A stretch of 33,224 nucleotides of DNA from Asanoa iriomotensis. GTDB taxonomy: Bacteria > Actinomycetota > Actinomycetes > Mycobacteriales > Micromonosporaceae. Below, one piece after another: positions 26,159 to 33,224 of this stretch. Each line of letters opens with the position of its first letter. The first letter of the stretch is position 1. The DNA is taken from assembly GCF_016862515.1 (NCBI RefSeq), contig NZ_BONC01000080.1:1-33224 (forward strand). Reading direction: 5' to 3'. A program made the position numbers and the translations under genes. The notes below the pieces were generated by a model. It searched no databases, was not told the DNA's origin, and worked only from the letters and a program-made list of their open reading frames with translations.

Positions 26159-27270
26159 GTCGGCGCTAGCTCCGCGTAGATCGCCTCGAGCTGGGCGACC
26201 GTGGCCTCCTCGGTCGGCCAGGTCTTGGCACGCTGGAGGCCCCGCGCCCGGTATTCGGCGCGCTTCGCCTCGTCGCCCAACAGCTCCCGGACCGCTTCCG
26301 CCACGGCCGCGACGTTACCGGGTGGCACCAGCACCGCGGCGTCCCCGACCAGGTCGGGCAGCCCGCCGACGGCGGTCGCGACCAGCGGGACGCCGGCCCG
26401 CAGCGCCTCCTGCGCGAACAGCTGCCGGGCCTCCCAGTCGCTGGTGACCACGGCCACGTCGGCGGCCTCCAGCAGGTCGGCGACGTCGCCGCGGTGGCCG
26501 AGCAGGGTGACCGGCGCGTGCTCCGAGGAGATCAACGCGGCCAGCGGCAGGTAGGCGGGGCCGGAGCCGGCGACCAGCACGGCGGGCATGGGCTGGAGGT
26601 CGCGCCACGTCGCGGCGGCCTCGACGAGCACGTCGTAGCGCTTCTGCGGGTGCAGCCGGCCGACCGAGAGCACCACGGGCTGGTCGCGGTGCAGGCCGAA
26701 CTCGGCGCGGACCGCGGCCCGGCCCCGGCGGGGCTCGGGCAGCTCGGGCGCGGCGACGGGGGCGAGCCGGGCGTCGCGGGCGCCGAGCGCGCGGGCCCGG
26801 TCGACGAGGTCCTCGGAGGCGCCGAGGCAGACGGTGGCGTTGCGGGCCACCACCCGCTCGGCGAACCGGGACGCGTAGCCCCGCAGCCGCCGGGCCAGCA
26901 CCGCGTTGTGCCAGGTGACCACGACCGGCTGGCGCGGCTTGGCGAGCACGGCGACCAGCCCGGCGCGCAGACCGTGCGCGTGCACGACGTCGACGTCGTC
27001 GGCCAGGGCCGCGCGCAGGGCGCCGATCGCCCGGCGGTCGTTGAGCGTCGGGTTGGCGGGGATCTCGACCGGGACGAACCGGGCGGCGCCGGCGGCGGTG
27101 AAGTGGAACTGGGTCTCGGTGGCGGCCGGGCCGGCGACGGTCACGGTGGCGCCGCCCGCGCTCAGCCCGCGGACGAGCGAGGTGACGTGCTGGCCCACGC
27201 CGCCGGTGCTGGAGGCCAGCACGAGGCAGACGGCACCGGTCCACCGGTGCCCCCGGTCGGCGTCGGTCAC
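26155..27270 (-). CDS. GT4-type glycosyltransferase (GT-B fold)
   Basis: The 371-residue cytosolic enzyme has an N-terminal acceptor domain with STGGVGQHVTSLVRGL and VDVVHAHGLRAGLVA. Its C-terminal donor domain has SVGRLHPQKRYDVLVEA, the EX7E-type motif EARQLFAQEAL, and GVPLVATAVGGLPDLV. This is the GT4 retaining-transferase pattern; the donor is unknown. GTG 27270 is chosen because the Shine-Dalgarno GGGAGGG is too close to the in-frame GTG at 27279. The gene is first in a unit running through the alkaline-phosphatase-like membrane protein towards pyrG. A 184-bp region with a palindrome and direct repeats separates it from the MurJ-like gene. Confidence 0.88.
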   Translation of the reverse strand: MTDADRGHRWTGAVCLVLASSTGGVGQHVTSLVRGLSAGGATVTVAGPAATETQFHFTAAGAARFVPVEIPANPTLNDRRAIGALRAALADDVDVVHAHGLRAGLVAVLAKPRQPVVVTWHNAVLARRLRGYASRFAERVVARNATVCLGASEDLVDRARALGARDARLAPVAAPELPEPRRGRAAVRAEFGLHRDQPVVLSVGRLHPQKRYDVLVEAAATWRDLQPMPAVLVAGSGPAYLPLAALISSEHAPVTLLGHRGDVADLLEAADVAVVTSDWEARQLFAQEALRAGVPLVATAVGGLPDLVGDAAVLVPPGNVAAVAEAVRELLGDEAKRAEYRARGLQRAKTWPTEEATVAQLEAIYAELAPT

Positions 27271-27454
27271 GCCACCCACTCCCTCCCCCGTGCGACCCGG
27301 CGCGCCCCAGGTCGTGCGGCGATGCTATCGGGACGTCGGCCGCCACCGGTGCTGATAAAGCGGGTCCGACCCGTTCACTGTCAGTCTTCGGTCATTCGTA
27401 CGCAGCCCGCCGTTCATTGTCGGTGATGCCCTCCGCCGGGTACGACGTGGACCC
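27271..27454 (-). promoter_or_regulatory. Intergenic promoter region with palindrome and direct repeats
   Basis: This is the only sizeable gap in the envelope cassette and holds no gene. It contains the palindrome CGGGTC-C-GACCCG (27361-27373) and two near-identical 14-mers, CGTTCACTGTCAGT (27372-27385) and CGTTCATTGTCGGT (27411-27424). A looser third copy lies near 27389. On the minus strand CTGACA overlaps the first repeat as a possible -35 element, with CTTTAT 18 bases on as a poor -10. It is lower in GC than its surroundings, as promoters here are. A promoter for the GT4-pyrG unit is likely; the exact boxes are uncertain. Confidence 0.5.
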
Positions 27455-29083
27455 TCAACCGGCCGCCCGGCGGCCCAGGCGGCGGCGGATCGCGGCGGCC
27501 GCCGGGCGCACGTCATGGCGGTCCAGCGGGTACGCGACCGCCGCGAACACCAGCACCACCACGATGCCGGCGACGACGCCGTGCCAGAGCGCGGCCGGCT
27601 TGCCGGCCGTGGTGCCGCCGCTGAGCGCGTCGGCCACCGCCCAGCCGGCGAACGCCGCCGCGGCGCCCGCGGTCAGGCCGACCAGCAGCGCCCGGCCGAA
27701 GCCGGCCAGCGCGGCGCCGCCGGCCCGCCGGTGCACGGCCAGGACGAGCAGCGCGCCGAGCACCAGCATGCCGACCGAGTTGGCCAGGGTCAGCGCCAGG
27801 AGGCGGCGGTCGGTGGCCAGGCCGCCGGCGAGCACCACGGCGGCCACGGCGACCGTCGCCCAGCCGATCGCGGTCGCGACGGCGGCGGGGCGGGGCAGGC
27901 CGCGGGCGTAGAGGGCGCGGGTCAGGATGGCGAACAGGCCATACCCGATCAGGCCCGGCGCGAACCCGGCGACCGCGCCGCCGAGGCCGGCCAGCGCGAA
28001 GAAGCCGGCGACCGGCTCGGCGACCGCGAACAGGGCGGCGGCGCCGAGGCAGCTCAGCAGCAGCACACCGCGGGTGGCGGGGGCGAGCCGCGCCTGGTAG
28101 CCCGCGTGGTCGCCGGTGCTGTGCGCGGTGGCCAGCGCCGGGTAGACGGCCGTCGCCACCGGCACCGCCAGGATCGCCCAGGGCAGCAGGTAGACCGCCT
28201 GGGCCACGGTGAACACCACCGCCGTGCCGTCCGGCACCTCATTGGCCAGCCGCAGTGTGACTACGACCGCGACCTGCTGCAGGCCGACCGTGACCACACC
28301 GGCACCGGCCAGGCGCAGCGCGTGCCGGCCCGCGCCGTCCGGGAACCGCCACGTCGGGCGCAGCCGCAGGCCGAGGCCGCGGACCGGGATGACCAGGCAG
28401 AGCGAGAGCACGACGACGCCGAGCGTGGTGCCGACGGCGAGGATGAGCTGGCCGCCGGCGCCGACACCGGGCACGTCGGCCCGGACGCCCTCGACGGCCG
28501 CGAACAGGCCGTACGTCGCGGCGACCACCACGCTGGACAGCAGCGGCGCGAGCACCGGCCAGGCGAACCGGTGGCGGGCCTGCAGCACGCCGGTCAGCAC
28601 GATGCCGACTCCGTACAGGGGTAGCTGCGGTGCGAAGATCCGCAGCATCAGCACGCCCGCGTCGCGCGCGGACGCCGGCAGGTCGCCGGCGAGGCCGTCG
28701 ATGATCGGACCGGCCAGCAGGGCGACCACGACCGCGAGCGGCACGAGCGCCGACAGGGTCCAGGTGAGCAGCGCGGCGACGGTGCCGGCCTCGGCGCGCC
28801 GGTCGCCGCCCGCGACCGCGCCCGCCAGCAGCGGCACCACCAGCGCGGCGAGCGCGCCGCCCGCGACGATCTCGAAGATGATGTTGGGTACGTAGTTGGC
28901 GGTGACGTAGGCGCTGCCGAGCAGCGTCGATCCGACGAGCCAGCCGAGCACCGCGGTGCGCCCGAAGCCGGCGATCCGGCTCAGCACCGTGAGCCCGCCG
29001 ATCAGGCCCGCCGACCGCGCGACGCGCGGGGCGACCACCGGCGGGGGGACGGTGGTGCTGCTGGGAGGGGTGGACACGCTCAC
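27455..29083 (-). CDS. MurJ/MviN-like lipid-linked glycan flippase
   Basis: This 542-residue protein has about 14 membrane helices. It begins with the MviN signature: ARSAGLIGGLTVLSRIAGFG followed by YVTANYVPNIIFEIVAGGAL. It belongs to the MOP flippase superfamily, whose MurJ branch moves lipid II to the outer face. ILRIFAPQLPLYG-like and GFFALAG blocks (LMLRIFAPQLPLYGVG, GFFALAGLGG) follow family positions. Actinomycetes usually carry another mviN near the replication origin, so this may be a paralogue devoted to a different lipid-linked sugar. It starts 4 bases after the MraY/WecA-like gene. GTG 29083 lacks a clear ribosome site; GTG 29077 is two codons shorter. Confidence 0.9.
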   Translation of the reverse strand: MSVSTPPSSTTVPPPVVAPRVARSAGLIGGLTVLSRIAGFGRTAVLGWLVGSTLLGSAYVTANYVPNIIFEIVAGGALAALVVPLLAGAVAGGDRRAEAGTVAALLTWTLSALVPLAVVVALLAGPIIDGLAGDLPASARDAGVLMLRIFAPQLPLYGVGIVLTGVLQARHRFAWPVLAPLLSSVVVAATYGLFAAVEGVRADVPGVGAGGQLILAVGTTLGVVVLSLCLVIPVRGLGLRLRPTWRFPDGAGRHALRLAGAGVVTVGLQQVAVVVTLRLANEVPDGTAVVFTVAQAVYLLPWAILAVPVATAVYPALATAHSTGDHAGYQARLAPATRGVLLLSCLGAAALFAVAEPVAGFFALAGLGGAVAGFAPGLIGYGLFAILTRALYARGLPRPAAVATAIGWATVAVAAVVLAGGLATDRRLLALTLANSVGMLVLGALLVLAVHRRAGGAALAGFGRALLVGLTAGAAAAFAGWAVADALSGGTTAGKPAALWHGVVAGIVVVLVFAAVAYPLDRHDVRPAAAAIRRRLGRRAAG

Positions 29084-29087
29084 GTCG

Positions 29088-29921
29088 TCAGGGGCGCCGT
29101 CCGAGCGCGTCCAACTCGCGCAGCCCCGGCGTCTGCTGGATGACCTGGGTGAAGCTGACCCGCTCGCTGGCCGCGGTGAGGCCCGCCAGCCCGGCGAGCA
29201 GCGCGGCCCGCCCGACCCGGCCGGTGCGGGCGGCCAGTGCGACGCCGAGCAGCGCGCCGAACGCGTTGGCGCCGGCGTCGCCGAGCATGACCCGCTCGTC
29301 GAGGTCGTCGGGTAGGAGGGCCGTGGCGGCGCCGACCGGGCCGGCGACCAGCCCGCCCGCGGGCCCGGCGGCCAGCGGACCCGCGACGATGGTGCCGGCC
29401 TTGATCGCCCGGCCGGGGCGCAGGTCGAGCAGGTTGAACAGGTTGGCCGTGCCGGCGATCACGCCGGCGCCGAGGGCGACGTCGACGGCGGTGCCCACCC
29501 GGCCGCGCCGCGGGCGGTCGGCGGCGAGCAGCGCGCTGGCGGCGAGTGCGGCGGCGCCGACGCCGGCGATCTTGACGAGCCCGCTGGTAACCCGGCCTTC
29601 GCGGAGCGCGCCGAGGTGGCCCTTGAAGCCCTTGGCCTTGTGCTCCGGGCGGCCGCCGACCACGTCGTCGTAGAAGCCGACCGCGCCGGAACCCAGGCCT
29701 GCCACCAGTGCCGCGCCGGCCTCGGGCAGGCTGCGGGCGCCGGCGGCCGCGCTGGTCGCGGCGCCGACCGCGAGCGCCGGGCCGGCGGCCAGCGTGACCG
29801 TGCGGCCCCGGAAGTTGGTGCGGTCGAGTTGGGTCGAGCCGGGCCACGAGCGGATGACCCGCAGCGCGCCCCGCGCCGTCAGCGCGCCGGCGGTGGAGAG
29901 GACGACGTTCTTGATCCTCAT
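29088..29921 (-). CDS. MraY/WecA-like polyprenyl-phosphate sugar-phosphate transferase, divergent
   Basis: The 277-residue membrane protein keeps the main GT4-type phosphotransferase (PNPT) positions. DRTNFRG (33-39) is the first loop, D85-D86 sit in VGFYDDVVG, and N160 and N163 plus D166 are in ANLFNLLDLRPG. D215 is in MLGDAGANAFG. It would attach a sugar-phosphate to undecaprenyl phosphate on the inner membrane face. It is shorter than MraY (about 320-360 residues), the 'DGLDG' block reads LDLRPG, and the histidine-rich loop of MraY is absent. So it is not MraY itself. It overlaps steB by ATGA (29918-29921) and lies 4 bases before the MurJ-like flippase, which makes all three one translational unit. 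Confidence 0.82.
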   Translation of the reverse strand: MRIKNVVLSTAGALTARGALRVIRSWPGSTQLDRTNFRGRTVTLAAGPALAVGAATSAAAGARSLPEAGAALVAGLGSGAVGFYDDVVGGRPEHKAKGFKGHLGALREGRVTSGLVKIAGVGAAALAASALLAADRPRRGRVGTAVDVALGAGVIAGTANLFNLLDLRPGRAIKAGTIVAGPLAAGPAGGLVAGPVGAATALLPDDLDERVMLGDAGANAFGALLGVALAARTGRVGRAALLAGLAGLTAASERVSFTQVIQQTPGLRELDALGRRP

Positions 29922-30865
29922 TGCGGCTGCTGCGGCATCATCGAGGCGGACCCGGCACCCAGGCCGTATTGCCCGGCCTTGCCCTGGCTGACCATCTCGG
30001 CCGTGGCCAGCGCGGTGACCACCTGGCCCTGGGTGGTGTTCGCGTTGTCGACCGTGCTGATCGTCTTGACCAGCGCGCCGTCGCCCCGGACCGCGGCGAC
30101 CACGTTGCCGTCGCTGGCACCGTTGCCGGCCACCACGACCGAGCCCTGCTTGTCGAACTGGCTGACCATGGTCACCACGGCCTGGTCCTTCTGCGCCGAC
30201 TCCTTGTCGACGTACGGCAGGCCGGTGACGATCACCACGGCCTCGGCCGGCTCGGTCACCTTGTCCTTGCCGGCGTCGGCGTAGCTGATGTATTTCGCCT
30301 TCTCGTACGCCGTGAGCAGCGCGGTGATGTCCGCGGCGGCGGGCGGGGTGCCCTGCGTGCGGTCGAGGACCGCGCTGGCCAGCAGGGCGCTCGCCGTCTC
30401 CACGCCGTCGCTGTTGCTCGGGAGCCCGGTCACCGGGATCGACGCCTGCGCCGCCGAGGCGGCCAGGTAGAGCAGCTCCTGGGAGTTCGCCGGCGCGAAG
30501 AACGAGTCCTGCATCTCGATCCGGCCGGTGATCGTCGCGCCGGCCGTGGTCAGCATCGTGCGGACCTGGTCGGCGTGCTCGCGACCGCTCGGCAGGGTGA
30601 CCATCAGAACCTTGCGGCCGGTCAGCCGGCCCGGGAGGACGACCTGCGCCATCTCGGCGGCGAAGTCCTCCTCGCGCTTGACCTCTTCCTGAAGGCTGGA
30701 GACCGAGTCCCGTAGCTGGGTGTTGTCCTTTTTCAGCTCGGAGACACGCTGGTTGAGCGAGTCGGCGACCGGGCCGTTGAGCGCCGCGGTGCCGACGACC
30801 AGCCCGATGGCGAGTGCCAGGAACACCGCGGTGAGTGACACCACGTGGTACCGGAAATTGATCAC
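29918..30865 (-). CDS. steB: SteB/MctB-family membrane protein (division-associated)
   Basis: This 315-residue protein has one N-terminal membrane helix (about 8-29), then a coiled coil (about 32-70, with SELKKDNTQLRDSVSSLQEE). An extracytoplasmic alpha/beta domain with Gly/Ala-rich loops follows. This is the DUF3186/MctB architecture. The M. tuberculosis relative Rv1698 was described as the copper-efflux protein MctB. The Corynebacterium relative SteB forms a cytokinetic ring complex with SteA. Adjacency to steA favours the division role. No channel-like region or metal-rich motif is evident. GTG 30865 has AGAAGG eight bases upstream. The stop overlaps the following transferase gene. Confidence 0.88.
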   Translation of the reverse strand: MINFRYHVVSLTAVFLALAIGLVVGTAALNGPVADSLNQRVSELKKDNTQLRDSVSSLQEEVKREEDFAAEMAQVVLPGRLTGRKVLMVTLPSGREHADQVRTMLTTAGATITGRIEMQDSFFAPANSQELLYLAASAAQASIPVTGLPSNSDGVETASALLASAVLDRTQGTPPAAADITALLTAYEKAKYISYADAGKDKVTEPAEAVVIVTGLPYVDKESAQKDQAVVTMVSQFDKQGSVVVAGNGASDGNVVAAVRGDGALVKTISTVDNANTTQGQVVTALATAEMVSQGKAGQYGLGAGSASMMPQQPQ

Positions 30866-30902
30866 GCTGTTTGCCTTCTGATTCGGTCGGGAACGCCCCG
30901 TC

Positions 30903-32084
30903 CTAGCTGAAGAGCTGTCCCAGTTGGAAGACCAAATTGTTCCACCACTCGGAAAGCACGCCGAGGTAGGCCTTGCCCACGGTGGAGACGGCCACCGCCG
31001 AAGCCATGGCAGAAACGGCGCTGAGCACCAGTAACAGCAACGACGAGCCAGAAATGCTCTGCCGGTAGAGGCGGCTGACGCCCTTGGCGTCGACCACCTT
31101 GCCACCGACCTTGAGGCGGGTGAGGAACGTCGATGCCATTCCGCCGCGCCCCTTGTCGAGGAACTCGACCAAGTTGTTGTGCGTGCCCACCGCGACGATG
31201 AGCGTGGCGCCCTTCTCGTCGGCCAGCAGCATCGCGACGTCTTCGCTGGTCGCGGCGGCCGGGAAGGTCAGGGCGGAGAGTCCGAGCTGGTGCACCCGGG
31301 CCAGGCCCGGAGCGCGCCCGTCGGGATAGGCGTGCACGATCACCTCGGCGCCGCAGCGCAGCACGTCGTCGGTGACGGAGTCCATGTCGCCGATGATCAT
31401 GTCGGGCGTGTAGCCCGCCTCGACCAGCGCGTCGGCGCCGCCGTCGACACCGATCAGGACCGGCTTGAACTCCCGGATGTACGGGCGGAGCACGTCGAGG
31501 TCGTCCTTGTATTCGTAGCCCCGCACCACGATCAGGCAATGACGCCCGGCGATGCTGGTCTCGACCTCGGGGACACCGACGCCGTCGAGCAGGAGGTCGC
31601 GCTCCTGCTTGAGGTATTCCATCGTGTTGGCGGCGAACGCCTCGAGCTGCACCGACAGGCCCTCGCGGGCGTCCGACATCGCCTTGGCGACCGTTTCGGT
31701 GTCCTGCCTGGCCCCGTGCGCGATCGGCTCGCCGCCGACGTACACGGTGTTGCCGTCGATCCGCACCGCGTCGCCCTCGCGGAGCTGCTGGAAGACGCTC
31801 TCCCCCAGGTCGTCGACGAGCGGGATGCCGGCCTTGACCAGCACCTCCGGGCCGAGGTTGGGGTAGCGACCGGAGATGGAGGGCTTGGCGTTGAGCACCG
31901 CGGTGACGCCGACCGCGACGAGCGAGTCGGCGGCCACCCGGTCGAGGTCGACGTGGTCGATGACGGCGACATCGCCCGGGCGCAGTCGACCGACCAGACG
32001 CTTGGTCCGGCGGTCGAGGCGCGCGGTGCCGGTGATTGTGCCCGGTTCGGCGCTCCGGGTCCGGCGCAAGGTGGGTAGACGCAT
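30903..32084 (-). CDS. steA: Cytokinetic ring protein SteA (thiamin-pyrophosphokinase-like)
   Basis: The 393-residue protein has an N-terminal domain containing LRPGDVAVIDHVDLDRV and ARRLNAKPSISGRYPNLG-like sequence (AVLNAKPSISGRYPNLGP). A thiamin-pyrophosphokinase-like core follows, with LIGVDGGADALVEAGYTPD and MIIGDMDSVTDD. A single C-terminal membrane helix (about 352-376) precedes a Trp-containing tail. In Corynebacterium SteA and SteB assemble at the septum and influence cell-wall hydrolase control. The TPK fold is probably used for scaffolding or ligand sensing rather than thiamin metabolism. ATG 32084 has AGGA about nine bases upstream; ATG 32093 is an alternative. It lies 37 bp upstream of steB and 192 bp downstream of recN. 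Confidence 0.92.
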   Translation of the reverse strand: MRLPTLRRTRSAEPGTITGTARLDRRTKRLVGRLRPGDVAVIDHVDLDRVAADSLVAVGVTAVLNAKPSISGRYPNLGPEVLVKAGIPLVDDLGESVFQQLREGDAVRIDGNTVYVGGEPIAHGARQDTETVAKAMSDAREGLSVQLEAFAANTMEYLKQERDLLLDGVGVPEVETSIAGRHCLIVVRGYEYKDDLDVLRPYIREFKPVLIGVDGGADALVEAGYTPDMIIGDMDSVTDDVLRCGAEVIVHAYPDGRAPGLARVHQLGLSALTFPAAATSEDVAMLLADEKGATLIVAVGTHNNLVEFLDKGRGGMASTFLTRLKVGGKVVDAKGVSRLYRQSISGSSLLLLVLSAVSAMASAVAVSTVGKAYLGVLSEWWNNLVFQLGQLFS

Positions 32085-32202
32085 CGTGACCATCCTGGCA
32101 TGTCCGGCGAACGAATTGCGGTCGCGACATGCCTGAGCAGGGGTGCTAGCTGTGGCACGCGAATGACCGACGCGTACGTGCCAGGTCTCAGCGAACCATG
32201 CG

Positions 32203-32226
32203 GACGCCACCCACTGCGGTGGCGCC
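32203..32226 (-). terminator. Putative recN terminator
   Basis: On the minus strand a 9-bp stem (one G-U pair) with a 6-base loop lies about 50 bases past the recN stop, in the 192-bp gap before steA. There is no T tract. It probably separates recN from the steA unit, whose promoter would lie in the remaining ~120 bp; I see no convincing promoter boxes there. Confidence 0.45.
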
Positions 32227-32276
32227 CGTCACACCTTGCCCTCCCGCGGCCGGTTGCACCCACCCGGAGTGTGCGT

Positions 32277-33224
32277 CTAGCTGCGCCTCTCGCGGGCGGC
32301 CACGGCGAGCAATTCTTCCGCGTGGGCGATACCCAGATCGGAATCTGGCAAACCCGCGAGCATGCGGGCCAGCTCGCGGGCGCGCTCGGTGTCTTCGACG
32401 ACGCGCACGCCGCTGGTGGTCACGGCGCCGCCGGTGTCCTTGGCGACCACCAGGTGCCGGTCGGCGAACGCGGCCACCTGCGGCAGGTGGGTCACCACCA
32501 GCACCTGGTGGGTGCGGGCCAGGCGGGCCAGCCGGCGGCCGATCTCGACCGCGGCCCGGCCGCCGACCCCGGCGTCGACCTCGTCGAAGACCAGCGTGGG
32601 CGGGCCGCCGGCACCGGCGAAGACCACCTCGATCGCGAGCATCACGCGGGACAGCTCGCCGCCGGAGGCGCCCTTCTGCAGCGGCAGGCTCGGCGCGCCG
32701 GGGTGGGCGTGCAGGCGCAGCTCGACGTCGTCGGCGCCGTCGGCGGTCGTCGCGGCGGCGGGCAGCACCGCGACCTCCACCCGGGAGTGCGGCATGGCCA
32801 GCCCCGCCAACTCGACGCTGACCAGGTCGGCGAACCGGCCGGCGGCCTCCTTGCGGGCGGCGGTCACCCGGACGGCCAGCGCGGCCACCTCGTCCTCGAG
32901 CCGCGCACGCTCGCGGTCGAGCTCGTCGAGCAGGTCGTCGGAGGTGTCGAGCTCACCGAGCCGGCCGCGGGCGCGGTCGGCCCAGGCGATCACCCCGTCG
33001 ACGTCGTCGGCGTATTTGCGCGTCAGCGCGCGCAGCTCGGCGCGGCGCTCGTAGATCGTCTGGAGGCGGGCCGGGTCGGCGTCGAGGCTGTCGAGGTAGG
33101 AGGACAGCTCGGCGGTCACGTCACCGATCAGCGTGGCCGCCTCGTCGAGCCGGGCCGCGAGGTCGCCCAGCTTGGCGTCGACGCCCGCCTGGCCCTCCAG
33201 GGAGCGTTTGGCGGCGCCGAGCAG
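32277..33224 (-). CDS. recN: DNA repair protein RecN, C-terminal part (cut by the window edge)
   Basis: The last 315 residues of RecN are present; the frame continues open to 33224, so the N-terminal P-loop half lies outside. Visible are the end of the coiled-coil arm (EDEVAALAVRVTAARKEA), the ABC signature SGGELSRVMLAIEVVF and the Walker B LVFDEVDAGVGG. The His switch is in QVLVVTHLPQVAAFAD. RecN is an SMC-like ATPase that holds broken DNA ends during double-strand-break repair. The GTG/ATG-type codons inside the window (for example at 33119) are internal, because conserved RecN sequence continues upstream of them. The gene order recN-steA-steB is the usual actinobacterial one. Confidence 0.96.
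   Translation of the reverse strand: MLGAAKRSLEGQAGVDAKLGDLAARLDEAATLIGDVTAELSSYLDSLDADPARLQTIYERRAELRALTRKYADDVDGVIAWADRARGRLGELDTSDDLLDELDRERARLEDEVAALAVRVTAARKEAAGRFADLVSVELAGLAMPHSRVEVAVLPAAATTADGADDVELRLHAHPGAPSLPLQKGASGGELSRVMLAIEVVFAGAGGPPTLVFDEVDAGVGGRAAVEIGRRLARLARTHQVLVVTHLPQVAAFADRHLVVAKDTGGAVTTSGVRVVEDTERARELARMLAGLPDSDLGIAHAEELLAVAARERRS

Noticed and set aside
29918-30865. Calling this gene purely a copper transporter (MctB).
   Set aside because: No metal-binding motif or pore-like segment is visible. The single helix plus coiled coil and the steA neighbourhood fit SteB better, though copper handling is not excluded.

Overview
The window is very GC-rich DNA with strong G/C bias at third codon positions, frequent GTG starts and dense 4-base ATGA/GTGA gene overlaps. 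This points to an actinomycete chromosome. The gene order recN-steA-steB ... pyrG-NUDIX-ald-xerD-parA-scpA-scpB-rluB-cmk-der, all on the minus strand, is the conserved actinobacterial core order (compare Mycobacterium tuberculosis Rv1696 to Rv1713). Protein style suggests a filamentous Micromonosporaceae-type organism (Actinoplanes/Micromonospora relatives), but this is inference. No tRNA, rRNA or CRISPR array was seen.

Layout. (1) 1-5368: a divergent pair of small operons. Leftward are a sugar-nucleotide epimerase carrying a C2HC zinc-ribbon-like insert and a polytopic membrane protein. Rightward are four overlapping genes: a GT2 glycosyltransferase, a DUF2064 protein, a membrane-anchored molybdopterin oxidoreductase and a four-helix membrane protein. 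(2) 5357-11613: accessory metabolism. It holds a zinc alcohol dehydrogenase, an alpha/beta hydrolase, a berberine-bridge-type FAD oxidase, a CPA1 Na+/H+ antiporter, a FUSC-like half-size membrane protein and an OsmC protein. Two convergent gene pairs overlap at their 3' ends. (3) 11626-20287: der, cmk, rluB, scpB, scpA, parA and xerD. Here a stand-alone TnpB (RNA-guided nuclease) element sits exactly between parA and scpA, and the ScpA tail and ScpB head are expanded by in-frame tandem repeats. (4) 20296-23911: ald, a NUDIX hydrolase and pyrG. (5) 23987-30865: a compact envelope cassette of a MraY/WecA-like phosphotransferase, a MurJ-like flippase, a GT4 glycosyltransferase and a membrane protein with an alkaline-phosphatase-like ectodomain. 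It is joined by a 4-base overlap to steB. (6) 30903-33224: the division factor steA and the 3' part of recN, which runs off the window.

How they work together. The minus-strand core couples DNA repair (RecN), chromosome segregation and condensation (ParA, ScpAB, XerD), septum formation (SteAB), CTP/CMP supply (PyrG, Cmk) and ribosome assembly (Der, RluB). The strongest candidates for an undescribed system are two. The first is the lipid-linked glycan cassette tied to SteAB, which looks like a complete 'charge, decorate, flip, process' route. The second is the intact TnpB module, whose predicted guide would start at the scpA translation start. Local palindromes in the ald and parA promoter regions suggest specific regulators encoded elsewhere.
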